A DNA stretch of 63,878 nt from Lachnospiraceae bacterium (lineage in GTDB: Bacteria > Bacillota > Clostridia > Lachnospirales > Lachnospiraceae). The notes beneath the pieces were generated by a model that was not told the origin of the DNA, did no database searches, and saw only the letters and a list, made by a program, of their open reading frames with translations. The stretch is from NCBI GenBank assembly GCA_017430085.1, contig JAFRNR010000001.1, positions 64,001 through 127,878 on the forward strand. The letters run 5' to 3'. Both the position numbers and the translations under genes were made by a program. Positions 24,060-33,308 of the stretch are shown one piece after another (the first letter of the stretch is position 1; the number at the start of each line of letters is the position of its first letter).

Positions 24060-25337
24060 GTGGATAACAAACTTTATGAAAACTATATCAATATATTGAG
24101 ACATGAGTTGATTGTCGCTATGGGATGCACCGAGCCTATCGCGATCGCCTACGCGGGAGCCAAAGCGAGGGCTGTTCTGGGAAAAATGCCGGAAAGAGTG
24201 CTGGTTCGTTGCAGCGGTAACATCATCAAAAATGTCAAGGGGGTGATTGTTCCGCAGTCCGGAGGCAAGCGTGGAATCGATATAGCTGCTCTGTTGGGTA
24301 TCACGGGTGGAGATCCAGAAAAAAAACTGGATGTGTTGTCTGCTGTCACTCCGGAAGATCTGAAAAAGGCAAATGAGATGCTCGATGCGGGGTGTTGTCA
24401 TTGCAAACTGGCAGAAGGGGTAGAAAATTTATACATTGATCTGACAGTGTATGCTGGCAACGAATATGCGGAGGTGGAGATTTCCGGTTTTCATACGAAT
24501 ATTACAAAAATAGAGAAAAACGGAAAAATCCAACTAAAAAAGACTATCACGGAGATTAATTCGGAAAAAAAGATTGATAAGTCAGAATTAACGGTCCAAG
24601 ATATTCTTGCCTTTGCCGACTGTGTTAAAATAGAGGACATTCAGGATATTTTGGAGACGCAAATCAACTGCAACAGAGCAATTTCTGAGGAAGGCTTGAA
24701 AAACCTCTGGGGAGCTAACGTTGGTAAGGTGATTATTGGTGCATCAACCGAAAACGACCTCAAGGCGCTGGCTTGTGCGCGGGCGGCAGCAGGTAGCGAT
24801 GCTAGAATGGCCGGATGTTCACTTCCCGTTGTAATCAATTCCGGCAGCGGCAATCAGGGAATTACCGTCACCATGCCAATTGTAACTTTTGCAGAAGCAT
24901 ACCGGATCGATCATGAAAAAATGCTGCGCGCTTTATGTTTTGCAAATCTGCTCAGTCTGCACCAGAAATACTATATCGGTAATCTGTCTGCATATTGCGG
25001 GGCTGTGAGTGCAGCTTGTGCGGCAGCAAGCGGTATCGCTTATATGACCGGTCAAAGCAAGGATGTTATCAGCAATACGATTACCAACACTATTTGCACG
25101 GCGGGCGGAATCGTCTGTGATGGTGCAAAATCCAGTTGCGCGGCCAAGATCGCAACATCTGTTTATACAGCTTTGGTTGCTCTGGACATGGCTAAAACCG
25201 GCAATGCTTTTCAAGCCGGAGAAGGATTAACGGCATCTTCTTTGGAAGCTACCATACGGAATATCGGCACAATGGGCCGCATTGGCATGAGGGAAACGGA
25301 TGTTGAGATTCTGAACCTCATGCTTGAAGACAATTAG
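24060..25337 (+). CDS. cyuA: L-cysteine desulfidase (UPF0597, CyuA/CdsB type)
   Basis: 425 residues. The N-terminal MGCTEPIAIAYA (C23) and C-terminal ICTAGGIVCDGAKSSCA are the conserved cysteine blocks of the UPF0597/YhaM family. These enzymes use a [4Fe-4S] cluster to split L-cysteine to sulfide, ammonia and pyruvate. The start is GTG at 24060 with GGAAGGG upstream. It is 18 bp behind the amidohydrolase, so cysteine released there would be degraded here. Its 3' end overlaps the convergent LysR gene by 4 nt. Confidence 0.88.
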   Translation: MDNKLYENYINILRHELIVAMGCTEPIAIAYAGAKARAVLGKMPERVLVRCSGNIIKNVKGVIVPQSGGKRGIDIAALLGITGGDPEKKLDVLSAVTPEDLKKANEMLDAGCCHCKLAEGVENLYIDLTVYAGNEYAEVEISGFHTNITKIEKNGKIQLKKTITEINSEKKIDKSELTVQDILAFADCVKIEDIQDILETQINCNRAISEEGLKNLWGANVGKVIIGASTENDLKALACARAAAGSDARMAGCSLPVVINSGSGNQGITVTMPIVTFAEAYRIDHEKMLRALCFANLLSLHQKYYIGNLSAYCGAVSAACAAASGIAYMTGQSKDVISNTITNTICTAGGIVCDGAKSSCAAKIATSVYTALVALDMAKTGNAFQAGEGLTASSLEATIRNIGTMGRIGMRETDVEILNLMLEDN

Positions 25338-26269
25338 GATGTTTTCAGCAGAAGTTCCTGCGTGATTTCAATAAATCCCTGCATGGGGGCGGACAGGATA
25401 TGATTCCGAAGATATCCGAAAGCGATAGTTCCGTACTGCAGGTTTGAAATCGGATAGATCTCCAGATTTGCGGGTGGATTATACATATCGATATCAGCCG
25501 GCAGCAGGGTAGAAGGGAGGATAAGTGCACCGAGTCCCTGTCGGCACAGGGCCGCTCCCGTTTCAATCGTCTCCGTCTCAATGAGGATATTGGGAGATAT
25601 CTGTTGCTGGCGGAACAGATCGTCAGTCAGATTTCTGACTCGACCATAGGAAGTCAGAATAAAACCGCAGTCCTGGATTAGCTGCAGATCAGTCTGCCTC
25701 TGCAGGCTAGTCTGTATCTCTTCTGCGTGATCGCCGTAATATTTCCGAAGAGTAATATGCGGCAGCATAAGTAGCATGTAGTCCTCGCAGATATCGATGG
25801 TTTGAAGATCCTTGACAAAGAAAGGGAGCCGGCCCAGAATGAGATCCACTTTTCCATTGCTGAGCGAGGAATCGATATCCTGTGAGTTTTGCTCAAAAAT
25901 GGTGAGTTTGACGTTGGGGAAATGCTGGAAGAACTGTGGAACGATCCGCGGAAGAAGCACCCGGCTGTAAGCATAACTGATTCCGATGGAAAGATGGTCA
26001 GAGTTAAATAAAGCACCGGATGAAACCTCCAGAAAAGCTGTGTCCCGTAGAGAAATAATTTGAGTGGCCCGAACCTTCAGGCAATTCCCGGCTCTAGTCA
26101 GAGTCAGAGGCCTGGTCCTCTCAAAGAGTTCCGCACCTAGCATTTTTTCCATTCGGCTGATCAGCGTACTGAGAGATTGCTGAGAGACAAGAAGGCGTTT
26201 TGCAGCTTTTGAAAAACTGCCCTCTTCTGCAATCACGAGGAAATAGTGGAGATTTGTAAAATTAAGCAT
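25334..26269 (-). CDS. LysR-type transcriptional regulator
   Basis: 311 residues. The N-terminal winged helix (1-60) contains LHYFLVIAEEGSFSKAAKRL, SQQSLSTLISRMEKMLG and ELFERT. The effector-binding domain (about 90-305) has LSIGISYAYSRVLLP and the DLILGRLPF block. It is divergent from the CapA/transport operon (119 bp apart) and convergent with cyuA, so it probably controls one or both island operons in response to an imported or degraded amino acid derivative. It shares the island's low G+C. Confidence 0.93.
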   Translation of the reverse strand: MLNFTNLHYFLVIAEEGSFSKAAKRLLVSQQSLSTLISRMEKMLGAELFERTRPLTLTRAGNCLKVRATQIISLRDTAFLEVSSGALFNSDHLSIGISYAYSRVLLPRIVPQFFQHFPNVKLTIFEQNSQDIDSSLSNGKVDLILGRLPFFVKDLQTIDICEDYMLLMLPHITLRKYYGDHAEEIQTSLQRQTDLQLIQDCGFILTSYGRVRNLTDDLFRQQQISPNILIETETIETGAALCRQGLGALILPSTLLPADIDMYNPPANLEIYPISNLQYGTIAFGYLRNHILSAPMQGFIEITQELLLKTS

Positions 26270-26388
26270 GATTCCACCTCGTTTGATATATAAATTGATT
26301 TTACTTCAAGAAGCGAAAAACATCAAGAAGATGTTGTAATTCCAAAAGCTATTACTTGGTTTCTGTTGTAGAGAAAGGAGCCTGACAT

Positions 26389-27741
26389 ATGGAGTTCAAA
26401 ATGGCGTTAACGGGCGACAGTCTTCTGACACGCAGACTCCCTCACAGTGGCAGTGATAAATATGTCGCTGTCCAAAAGATGATACATGAGTCAGATCTCG
26501 CCTTCACAAACCTTGAATTTACGGTTCCCGCGGAGCCATGGATCGCGGCGCCGAAAGCGGACGGTATTAATATGACCATGCATATCGGAAGCTCATCGGA
26601 CGTTTTGGATGATCTGAAGGAATATGGTTTTAATCTGTACAGCGGAGCGAATAATCACTCCGTTGATTACAATTATGAGGGACTGTGCAATACCGTTGAT
26701 GAACTGGCAAAACGTCGCATGGCCTGCGCCGGGATTGGATATAACCTACCGGAAGCGGAAGAACCGAAATATTTGACAGTCGGCGACCTGCGTGTTGCCA
26801 TAATCGCAGCTGCATCCACCTACACCTATGGTGCGCTTGCCAGTAATCCCCGGGCCACCCGGGCAGGGAGGCCCGGGTTGAACCCTCTTCGCTTTTCCAC
26901 GGAGTACCAGCTGGACGCAGAGCATTTTACAATGCTGAAATCAATTGATCAGGCGCTTGGTACAAAGGAGCTGACTGAAGGAAAGATGCGCATGGGCCTG
27001 CTGAAGGATATTGGGAAATACCCTTTCATGAAGGCGTATTTTACTGAAGGGGAGATTTGTGAGATCAAAACCCGCGTAGACCATAAGGATCTGGAACGGA
27101 TCGTAAATCAGATCACCGGCGCAAGGCGGCAGGCTGATTATGTAATCATGTCTTTGCACGCACATGAGGGACTTCATGGTATCGGAAGTAATAAACACGC
27201 AGCGGAGTTCGTTCGAGAAGCAGCGCATGCCTTCATTGACGCCGGCGCGGATTTGTTTGTGGGTCATGGTCCTCACGTAGTAAGGCCCCTTGAGTTATAT
27301 CAGGGGAAGCCTATTTTCTATTCTCTTGGCAACTTCATGTTTACAATTGAGTCTCTGGAGACGCTTCCTGCCGAATCTTTTGAACAGCATGATCTTCCGC
27401 TTGCTGCAGTTGCAGCGGATGTCCATGATATCTGGACCCAAAAACCGGACGGAAGCGCCAATATCTTCATGACCAAACAGGATTACTGGCACACAGTGCT
27501 TCCAATCTGTGAGGTAAAAGATAAAAACATAACCGCTATTCGGATATATCCGGTAACACTGGGACAATATTTTGACCGCGGGACAAAGGGCCTGCCGATG
27601 CTGGCTTCGGGAACGGAAGGAAAAGCCATTTTAGACCAGTTTGCCGAAATGAGCCGGGAATATGGAACACTAATAACTGTTACTCAGGACAGAAACGGAA
27701 ACAGTTGGGCAGAAGTTAAGTTGTGCGGAGGAAAAGTGTGA
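26389..27741 (+). CDS. CapA/PgsA-family metallophosphatase-like protein (PF09587)
   Basis: 450 residues. Motifs are ALTGDSLL near the N-terminus, FTNLEFTV, SGANNHSVDYNYEG, MSLHAHEG, VGHGPHVV and YSLGNFMF, which make up the CapA poly-gamma-glutamate family metal site. No signal peptide or membrane span is visible, so it is probably cytosolic rather than a capsule enzyme. Members of this group occur near amino acid transport genes without pgsB or pgsC. The ATG has AAAGGAG at 8 nt. The stop codon overlaps the next start (TGATG), so expression is coupled to the transporter. Confidence 0.82.
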   Translation: MEFKMALTGDSLLTRRLPHSGSDKYVAVQKMIHESDLAFTNLEFTVPAEPWIAAPKADGINMTMHIGSSSDVLDDLKEYGFNLYSGANNHSVDYNYEGLCNTVDELAKRRMACAGIGYNLPEAEEPKYLTVGDLRVAIIAAASTYTYGALASNPRATRAGRPGLNPLRFSTEYQLDAEHFTMLKSIDQALGTKELTEGKMRMGLLKDIGKYPFMKAYFTEGEICEIKTRVDHKDLERIVNQITGARRQADYVIMSLHAHEGLHGIGSNKHAAEFVREAAHAFIDAGADLFVGHGPHVVRPLELYQGKPIFYSLGNFMFTIESLETLPAESFEQHDLPLAAVAADVHDIWTQKPDGSANIFMTKQDYWHTVLPICEVKDKNITAIRIYPVTLGQYFDRGTKGLPMLASGTEGKAILDQFAEMSREYGTLITVTQDRNGNSWAEVKLCGGKV

Positions 27742-28730
27742 TGTCGTCTCCTTTGGAAGTGAAAGGACTGCGCGTTGATTTCAAAGTGGGCAAGAACAAG
27801 TATGTCACAGCAGTTAAGGATATCAACTTGTCCATTGAACGGGGAAAGACTCTGGGAATTGTCGGCGAAAGCGGCTGCGGCAAAAGTGTGACCGCCAATG
27901 CCATAATGCAGTTGTTGCCCAAAGGCATCGGCAGCATAGAAGCCGGTAGTATTCTTCTGGATGGGCAGGACATTACTAAATGCACTCCTGATGAGATTCG
28001 CCAGATACGTGGGAAAAAAATCAGTATGATCTTCCAGGATCCGATGACGGCCCTGAATCCGGTTTATACCGTAGGCAACCAGCTTATCGAGATGCTGCGA
28101 GTCCATCAGAAAATCTCTAGGAAGGATGCGTTTGAATACAGCGTGAAGATGCTGGAAAAAGTTGGAATACCTTCTCCACGGGAGCGTATGAAGGAATATC
28201 CCCATCAGCTGAGCGGCGGTATGCGCCAGCGTGTGATGATTGCCATGGCTCTTTCCACTGAGCCGGAGGTGTTGATTGCCGATGAACCGACCACCGCTCT
28301 TGACGTGACGATTCAGGCCCAGATTCTGGAACTGATCAACCAACTGAAGGTCAAAACCAACACGGCAGTCATGCTGATCACACACGATATGGGAGTGATT
28401 GCGGAAAGTGCAGATGACGTCATGGTTATGTATGGTGGGGAGGTCGTGGAATATGATGAAGTAGTTCCTCTCTTTGAAAACCCGATGCATCCTTATACCA
28501 GAGATCTCTTGAACTCCATCCCGCGCCTTGATGAAGACAGGGAAGAACTGTACTCTATCAAGGGCACTGTGCCCGGACTTGCGGATATGCCGAAAGGATG
28601 TCATTTCAGCACTCGCTGCACTGAGTGTACAAATAAATGTAAAACGCGGAAACCACCGACCGTTCAAATCGGTGGGAAATTGGTGAAATGCTGGAAATAT
28701 ACCGACAGAGAGGATACGACTGATGAATAA
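27741..28730 (+). CDS. Peptide ABC transporter ATP-binding protein, DppD/OppD type
   Basis: 329 residues. Walker [10 protein letters not shown]-loop [11 protein letters not shown], signature LSGGMRQR, Walker B VLIADEP and H-switch THDMG are all present. The C-terminal [14 protein letters not shown] cysteine block is typical of oligo/dipeptide importer ATPases. It starts at ATG 27741 within the previous stop, with GGAGG 9 nt upstream. It pairs with the next gene to form the two unequal ATPases of the importer. Confidence 0.95.
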   Translation: MSSPLEVKGLRVDFKVGKNKYVTAVKDINLSIERGKTLGIVGESGCGKSVTANAIMQLLPKGIGSIEAGSILLDGQDITKCTPDEIRQIRGKKISMIFQDPMTALNPVYTVGNQLIEMLRVHQKISRKDAFEYSVKMLEKVGIPSPRERMKEYPHQLSGGMRQRVMIAMALSTEPEVLIADEPTTALDVTIQAQILELINQLKVKTNTAVMLITHDMGVIAESADDVMVMYGGEVVEYDEVVPLFENPMHPYTRDLLNSIPRLDEDREELYSIKGTVPGLADMPKGCHFSTRCTECTNKCKTRKPPTVQIGGKLVKCWKYTDREDTTDE

Positions 28731-29694
28731 TGAAAAAGTGTTAGTCGAAACCAGAAACTTGAAGAAACATTTCCTCGTAAGCCGCGGCCTGTCAAAAAAA
28801 AGTTTCAAATACCTGAAAGCTGTGGATGATATCAGTATTCAGATCCATGAGGGAGAAATTTTTGGTCTGGTTGGAGAAAGCGGCTGCGGGAAATCGACCT
28901 TCGGTCGGACTATCCTCCGTCTTCATCCTATCACGGCAGGAGAAGTCTACTACGACGGTCAAGCCATTCATGACTGCAGTAAAGTGCAAATGCGGGAATA
29001 CCGGAAGAAAATGCAGATGGTGTTCCAGGATCCTTATGCTTCTCTGAATCCCCGTATGACGATATATGAATCTGTCAAAGCACCCCTGGATGTTTTCAAC
29101 ACAGGGTCAAAAGAGGAACGTAATAGAAAGGTCCGGGAGATGATGGATTACGTGGGTCTCAGTTCTGGCCAGGGACTCAAGTATCCTCACGAGATGTCCG
29201 GCGGACAGCGACAGCGTGCGGTCATTGCCAGAACACTGATTCTGGAGCCGCAGTTCATTGTCTGTGATGAGCCGGTATCCGCTCTGGATGTTTCTATTCG
29301 TTCGCAGGTTTTAAATCTGATGAAAAAGATGCAGAGAGAACTGAATCTTTCCTATCTTTTTATCTCCCATGACCTGAGTGTTGTCCGGTATCTCTGCAAC
29401 ACTGTTGCAGTCATGTATTTGGGGCAGATCGTGGAGATCGCAGACAAAACGAACCTGTTTGAAGATCCGCGGCATCCATATACAAAAGCGCTTCTATCTG
29501 CGATCCCGATCCCGGATGCCCGGGTAAAAAGGAACCGGATCATTCTGGAGGGGGACGTTCCCAGCCCTCTAAATCCTCCCAGCGGATGCCGGTTCCATAA
29601 TAGATGCCCCTATGCCACAGAGCAATGCAGCATGGAGATGCCAAAGCTCAGAACAATAAACGATTATCATCAGGTGGCCTGCCATCTGGAATGA
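28723..29694 (+). CDS. Peptide ABC transporter ATP-binding protein, DppF/OppF type
   Basis: 323 residues. Walker [11 protein letters not shown]-loop VFQDPYASLNPR, signature MSGGQRQRA, Walker B FIVCDEP and ISHDLSVV. The C-terminal RCPYATEQC block again marks the peptide importer family. It overlaps dppD by 8 nt, so translation is coupled. Second ATPase of the importer. Confidence 0.95.
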   Translation: MNNEKVLVETRNLKKHFLVSRGLSKKSFKYLKAVDDISIQIHEGEIFGLVGESGCGKSTFGRTILRLHPITAGEVYYDGQAIHDCSKVQMREYRKKMQMVFQDPYASLNPRMTIYESVKAPLDVFNTGSKEERNRKVREMMDYVGLSSGQGLKYPHEMSGGQRQRAVIARTLILEPQFIVCDEPVSALDVSIRSQVLNLMKKMQRELNLSYLFISHDLSVVRYLCNTVAVMYLGQIVEIADKTNLFEDPRHPYTKALLSAIPIPDARVKRNRIILEGDVPSPLNPPSGCRFHNRCPYATEQCSMEMPKLRTINDYHQVACHLE

Positions 29695-29709
29695 ACTGCG
29701 AACCATTAT

Positions 29710-29726
29710 CAGCGGAGGAACCGCTG
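29710..29726 (+). other. Small intercistronic hairpin before the binding-protein gene
   Basis: CAGCGG AGGAA CCGCTG followed by A-rich sequence, between dppF and the solute-binding gene. It may help set the higher binding-protein level by processing or stabilising mRNA. Confidence 0.4.
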
Positions 29727-29753
29727 AAAATAAAAAAAGGAGGAACGAATAAC

Positions 29754-31388
29754 ATGAAGAAACTGCTTAGCATGATGCTGATCCTGGCGATGACAGTGGG
29801 ATTGCTGTCCGCATGCGGGAACAGCAATCAGTCCACGACTGCGGCAACCACTACCGCCAATTCGACGACACAGTCAGGAGGAAATGAAACTCAGCCTGCG
29901 GCAACAGAGCCTCACGGAACTATGGTCTATGCTCTGACGAATTCTTGGGGTTCTCTGAATCCGTACCACATCGTGAACTACACTGGCACCAATGTTCATG
30001 ATAAACTTTGGGAGACCCTGTATTCCATCGATGAAGAAGGAAACCTGGTGAACCGCTCCTGCGAATCCTACGAGGTGCAGGAAGATGGTAAGGTTTACAT
30101 CATCCATTTAAGGAAAGATGTCAAATGGCACGACGGTGAACCTGTCACGGCAGCCGACTGGGAATTTGCAGCTCGCCTGTTGGCAGACCCTGCCGTAACC
30201 GGTATGGCTGGCAAGACCTATCCCGCTAATCTTTCCGGTGTTGACGCCAGTGGGAACATTGTGGAAACCGAACCTTTCGGACTGGTAGCTACGGATGATT
30301 ACACCTTAAAGTTTACGCTAGACAATCCATTGAACTATAATCTGTTCATGCTGAACTACAGCCGTTTCTATCATCCGCTGCCCAAGCATTTGCTGGATGG
30401 TAAAATGACCGGCGCGAATTTCGTGGAAAACGAATTCTGGCTTAACCCAGTAGGCTGCGGCCCCTTTAAGTTTGTGAGCACGACCCCCGGTGAAGAGGTC
30501 GTATTTGTAGCTAACGAAAACTTCTACTATCACGTACAGATTAAGAACCTGATTATCCGGAAAGTAGCTGCTGCCAGTCTGGCCAGTTCCATCATCTCCG
30601 GTGACATTGACTGCACGACTGCTGTAGACCTGAACGATCTGGAAGAACTGCGCGCTGCCAGCGGCGTGACCGTCCGCAAAGCGAACCAGACGGAATATGT
30701 ATACTGCCACATCAACAATGCTCTGTGCAGCAAGGAAGTACGCCAGGCAATCAACCTCGCAATTGATAAACAGCAGATCATCAATACCGTACTGAATGGG
30801 GAAGGTGTGCCTGCTGAAACTCCCATCAACCCGGCCAGTCCTTTGTGTGGTGTTGACTGCACCAGCACCCGCGACGTGGCAAAAGCAAAAGAACTGCTGG
30901 CTGCCGCCGGTTGGGACAGTAATACGGTCATCACTATGGCGACTCCGTCTGACTTTCGTGAAGACATCGCCCTTATCATGCAGCAGAATCTGGCCGAAGT
31001 CGGTGTCCAACTGAAGCTTGTTTCCTGTGATCAGACAGCCATGCAGGCGGGCCTGAAGGACGGCACCTATCAGATGGGGATGCAGACTTGGGGTATGCAC
31101 TATCAGAACCCTACGTATTTCCAGATCTGCCAGACACCCGGCTCCAGTATCAACCTCTCCTTCATTGATTATGATGATTATGCTAACTACTGTCATCAGA
31201 TTGATGCTGCTCAGGATTCTACAGAACTCTACAATCTTGTCCAGGAATATATCAAGTATATGCTGGAAGATATGGGCCATATTGGTATTGCGCACAGAAA
31301 CTCCTATGCAGCCTGGAGTGCCAATGTAATCAATGGTCCCACGGCCTCCTCTCATGATCTGTCCTGGGAGTGGACTGTGAAAGATTGA
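29754..31388 (+). CDS. Peptide-binding lipoprotein of ABC importer (SBP family 5)
   Basis: 544 residues. The lipoprotein signal ends in LLSAC (C21) and is followed by a Thr/Ser/Asn/Gln spacer to about residue 52. The family 5 fold is shown by LNPYHIVNYTG, HLRKDVKWHDGEPVTAADWEF, NPVGCGPFKF and VRQAINLAIDK. It captures a peptide or related substrate outside the membrane. The ATG at 29754 has AAGGAGG upstream; the longer open frame overlaps dppF and lacks a signal peptide. Ligand cannot be read from sequence; the neighbouring hydrolases suggest short peptides or N-acyl amino acids. Confidence 0.94.
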   Translation: MKKLLSMMLILAMTVGLLSACGNSNQSTTAATTTANSTTQSGGNETQPAATEPHGTMVYALTNSWGSLNPYHIVNYTGTNVHDKLWETLYSIDEEGNLVNRSCESYEVQEDGKVYIIHLRKDVKWHDGEPVTAADWEFAARLLADPAVTGMAGKTYPANLSGVDASGNIVETEPFGLVATDDYTLKFTLDNPLNYNLFMLNYSRFYHPLPKHLLDGKMTGANFVENEFWLNPVGCGPFKFVSTTPGEEVVFVANENFYYHVQIKNLIIRKVAAASLASSIISGDIDCTTAVDLNDLEELRAASGVTVRKANQTEYVYCHINNALCSKEVRQAINLAIDKQQIINTVLNGEGVPAETPINPASPLCGVDCTSTRDVAKAKELLAAAGWDSNTVITMATPSDFREDIALIMQQNLAEVGVQLKLVSCDQTAMQAGLKDGTYQMGMQTWGMHYQNPTYFQICQTPGSSINLSFIDYDDYANYCHQIDAAQDSTELYNLVQEYIKYMLEDMGHIGIAHRNSYAAWSANVINGPTASSHDLSWEWTVKD

Positions 31389-31404
31389 TCAATCCCTGTT
31401 TTTC

Positions 31405-31432
31405 CCCTCTGCCGGGGCTTCCCGGCAGAGGG
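31405..31432. other. 12-bp perfect hairpin between binding protein and permease genes
   Basis: CCCTCTGCCGGG, loop GCTT, CCCGGCAGAGGG. There is no T-run after it on the plus strand, so it is more likely an mRNA 3'-end stabiliser or attenuator that favours binding protein over permease than a full terminator. Confidence 0.6.
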
Positions 31433-31476
31433 ACGTTTCGATACTCAGGGCTCTCCACCTGCGCAAGAGGTTTGCT

Positions 31477-32427
31477 ATGTTGAAATTCATCGTAAAAAGA
31501 ATATTGATCTCAATCCCGATATTCTTATGCATCACATTTGCTGTATTTGTGTTATCCAATCTTGCCCCGGGCAGTCCGGCTGACGTAATCGCTCAGGCAG
31601 GCAATCTGACGGAAGAAGCATATCGTCAGTTAGAGATTTCTCTGGGACTGGATAAACCGATCTACGTCCGCTATGCCATCTGGCTCGGAGATCTGTTAAA
31701 AGGTTATTTCGGAAACAGCACAACCCTTTACGCGCCGGTATCTTACTTGATCCAGAAGCGGATAGGTCCTTCTTTGTTGCTGACCGGCACCTCCATTGTT
31801 CTGGCCACCCTGCTGGCGATTCCTCTTGGAGTGATTGCGGCATGCAAGCCGTATTCGGCCTGGGATAATGCATCTTCCGTGGTGAGCTTTTTAGGCGTTT
31901 CTTTGCCTAGCTTTTTCCTGTGTCTGGTCGGTATTTACGTATTTTCTGTAAAACTGGCCATTCTTCCTGCTTCAGGCATGCATAATCCGGGCGATGAGTC
32001 TCTGGGAGATCTGTTAAGGCATCTGCTTCTCCCTTCGCTTATTGTATGCGTTTTAAATATGGGAAGCATCGTTAAGCAAACCCGGGGTGCTGTACTGGAA
32101 GTTCTGGGAGAAGATTATATTAAAACGGCCCGGTCCAAGGGCCTGAAAGAAAAAGTGGTAATTATTAAGCATGCCTTGCGGAATGCACTGATCCCCATCG
32201 TGACTACGATTGGCATGCTTGTCCCCATGCTGGTAGGCGGCGCGGTTGTCACAGAGCAGTGTTTTGGATGGCCGGGTATGGGCAGTCTGATGATTAATGC
32301 TATCAGTACCCGGGATTACAATACGATCATGGGATGTACGGTTGTGATTTCCGTTTCTGTACTGGTCGTCAATCTGTTATTGGACATCCTTTATACCTAT
32401 CTTGATCCTCGTATCAAGAAAGGGTGA
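31477..32427 (+). CDS. Peptide ABC transporter permease, DppB type
   Basis: 316 residues with six predicted membrane spans. It begins with the DppB pattern KRILISIPIFLCITFAVFVL and NLAPGSP. The cytoplasmic EAA-like loop is around VLGEDYIKTARSKGLKEK, and the C-terminus is YTYLDPRIKKG. It forms half of the membrane channel. Preceded by AGAGG and the 12-bp hairpin. Confidence 0.94.
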   Translation: MLKFIVKRILISIPIFLCITFAVFVLSNLAPGSPADVIAQAGNLTEEAYRQLEISLGLDKPIYVRYAIWLGDLLKGYFGNSTTLYAPVSYLIQKRIGPSLLLTGTSIVLATLLAIPLGVIAACKPYSAWDNASSVVSFLGVSLPSFFLCLVGIYVFSVKLAILPASGMHNPGDESLGDLLRHLLLPSLIVCVLNMGSIVKQTRGAVLEVLGEDYIKTARSKGLKEKVVIIKHALRNALIPIVTTIGMLVPMLVGGAVVTEQCFGWPGMGSLMINAISTRDYNTIMGCTVVISVSVLVVNLLLDILYTYLDPRIKKG

Positions 32428-32442
32428 CGGAGGGATAATACG

Positions 32443-33297
32443 ATGTCAAACAAAAAAACCGATACCTTCGTCAAAAACTTCTGCAAGCATAAACTTGCTG
32501 TCGTGGCGTTTATCGTAATTGTTTTGGAGGTACTGACAGTTATTTTTCTGCCTATGATCCTGCGGGTTGATCCTAATCAGATTGATGCTTATCAGGTCGG
32601 ACAGGCTCCCAGTGCGGAACATATCCTCGGTACAGATCAGGTGGGCCGCGATTTGCTGGCCCGTATCCTTTACGGTGGCCGCGTTTCTCTCTGGGTGGGA
32701 TTCGCTTCTGTAGTGATCAGTATTGTCATTGGACTTCCGTTGGGGCTTCTGGCGGGCTATTACCGGGGACCTCTGGAAACAATTGTGATGCGTGCCGCGG
32801 ACGTTTTTATGTCAGTGCCGCCTATGATACTGATTCTGGTCATTGTTTCAATCATGGATCCTTCTATTTCTGTCGTGACCATTGTGATCGGTGTGTTGGG
32901 ATGGCCCAGTATAGCTCGTTTACTCTATGCCAACGTACTGTCTGTCAGGAACAAAGAATATGTGGAATCCGCAAAGGCAATCGGTACAAAGGACAGAGAA
33001 CTGCTGTTCCGGTATGTGCTGCCGAACTCCATAGCGCCGATCTGGATGAATATCGCATTCAGGATTTCTTCCGCTATTATGACGGAGTCTGCACTCAGCT
33101 TTCTGGGCGCTGGAGTACAACCTCCGGATGCATCCTGGGGAAACATTATGTATGTAGCACAGAGTCTTGGTGTTCTGAAGAAGATGCCGTGGGTGTGGAT
33201 TGCGCCCGGACTGTGTCTGGTTTTCACGATTGTTTGTATCAACCTGGTTGGTGAAGGCGTACGGGATGCTCTTGATCCCAAAATGAAGAGATTATAA
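32443..33297 (+). CDS. Peptide ABC transporter permease, DppC type
   Basis: 284 residues with six predicted spans. DppC features are an N-terminal FCKHKLAVVAFIVIVLEVLT span, HILGTDQVGRDLLARILYGGRVSLWVG (split here for reading), the EAA loop near YVESAKAIGTKDRELLF, and GVRDALDPKMK at the end. It starts 15 nt after dppB and completes the importer heterodimer. Confidence 0.94.
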   Translation: MSNKKTDTFVKNFCKHKLAVVAFIVIVLEVLTVIFLPMILRVDPNQIDAYQVGQAPSAEHILGTDQVGRDLLARILYGGRVSLWVGFASVVISIVIGLPLGLLAGYYRGPLETIVMRAADVFMSVPPMILILVIVSIMDPSISVVTIVIGVLGWPSIARLLYANVLSVRNKEYVESAKAIGTKDRELLFRYVLPNSIAPIWMNIAFRISSAIMTESALSFLGAGVQPPDASWGNIMYVAQSLGVLKKMPWVWIAPGLCLVFTIVCINLVGEGVRDALDPKMKRL

Positions 33298-33308
33298 GGA
33301 GGTCTGTT

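Noticed and set aside
26270-26388. Defined LysR operator between the regulator and the CapA-like gene
   Set aside because: Several small dyads are visible (for example CATC-N5-GATG), but none stands out or matches the dyad at 21670.
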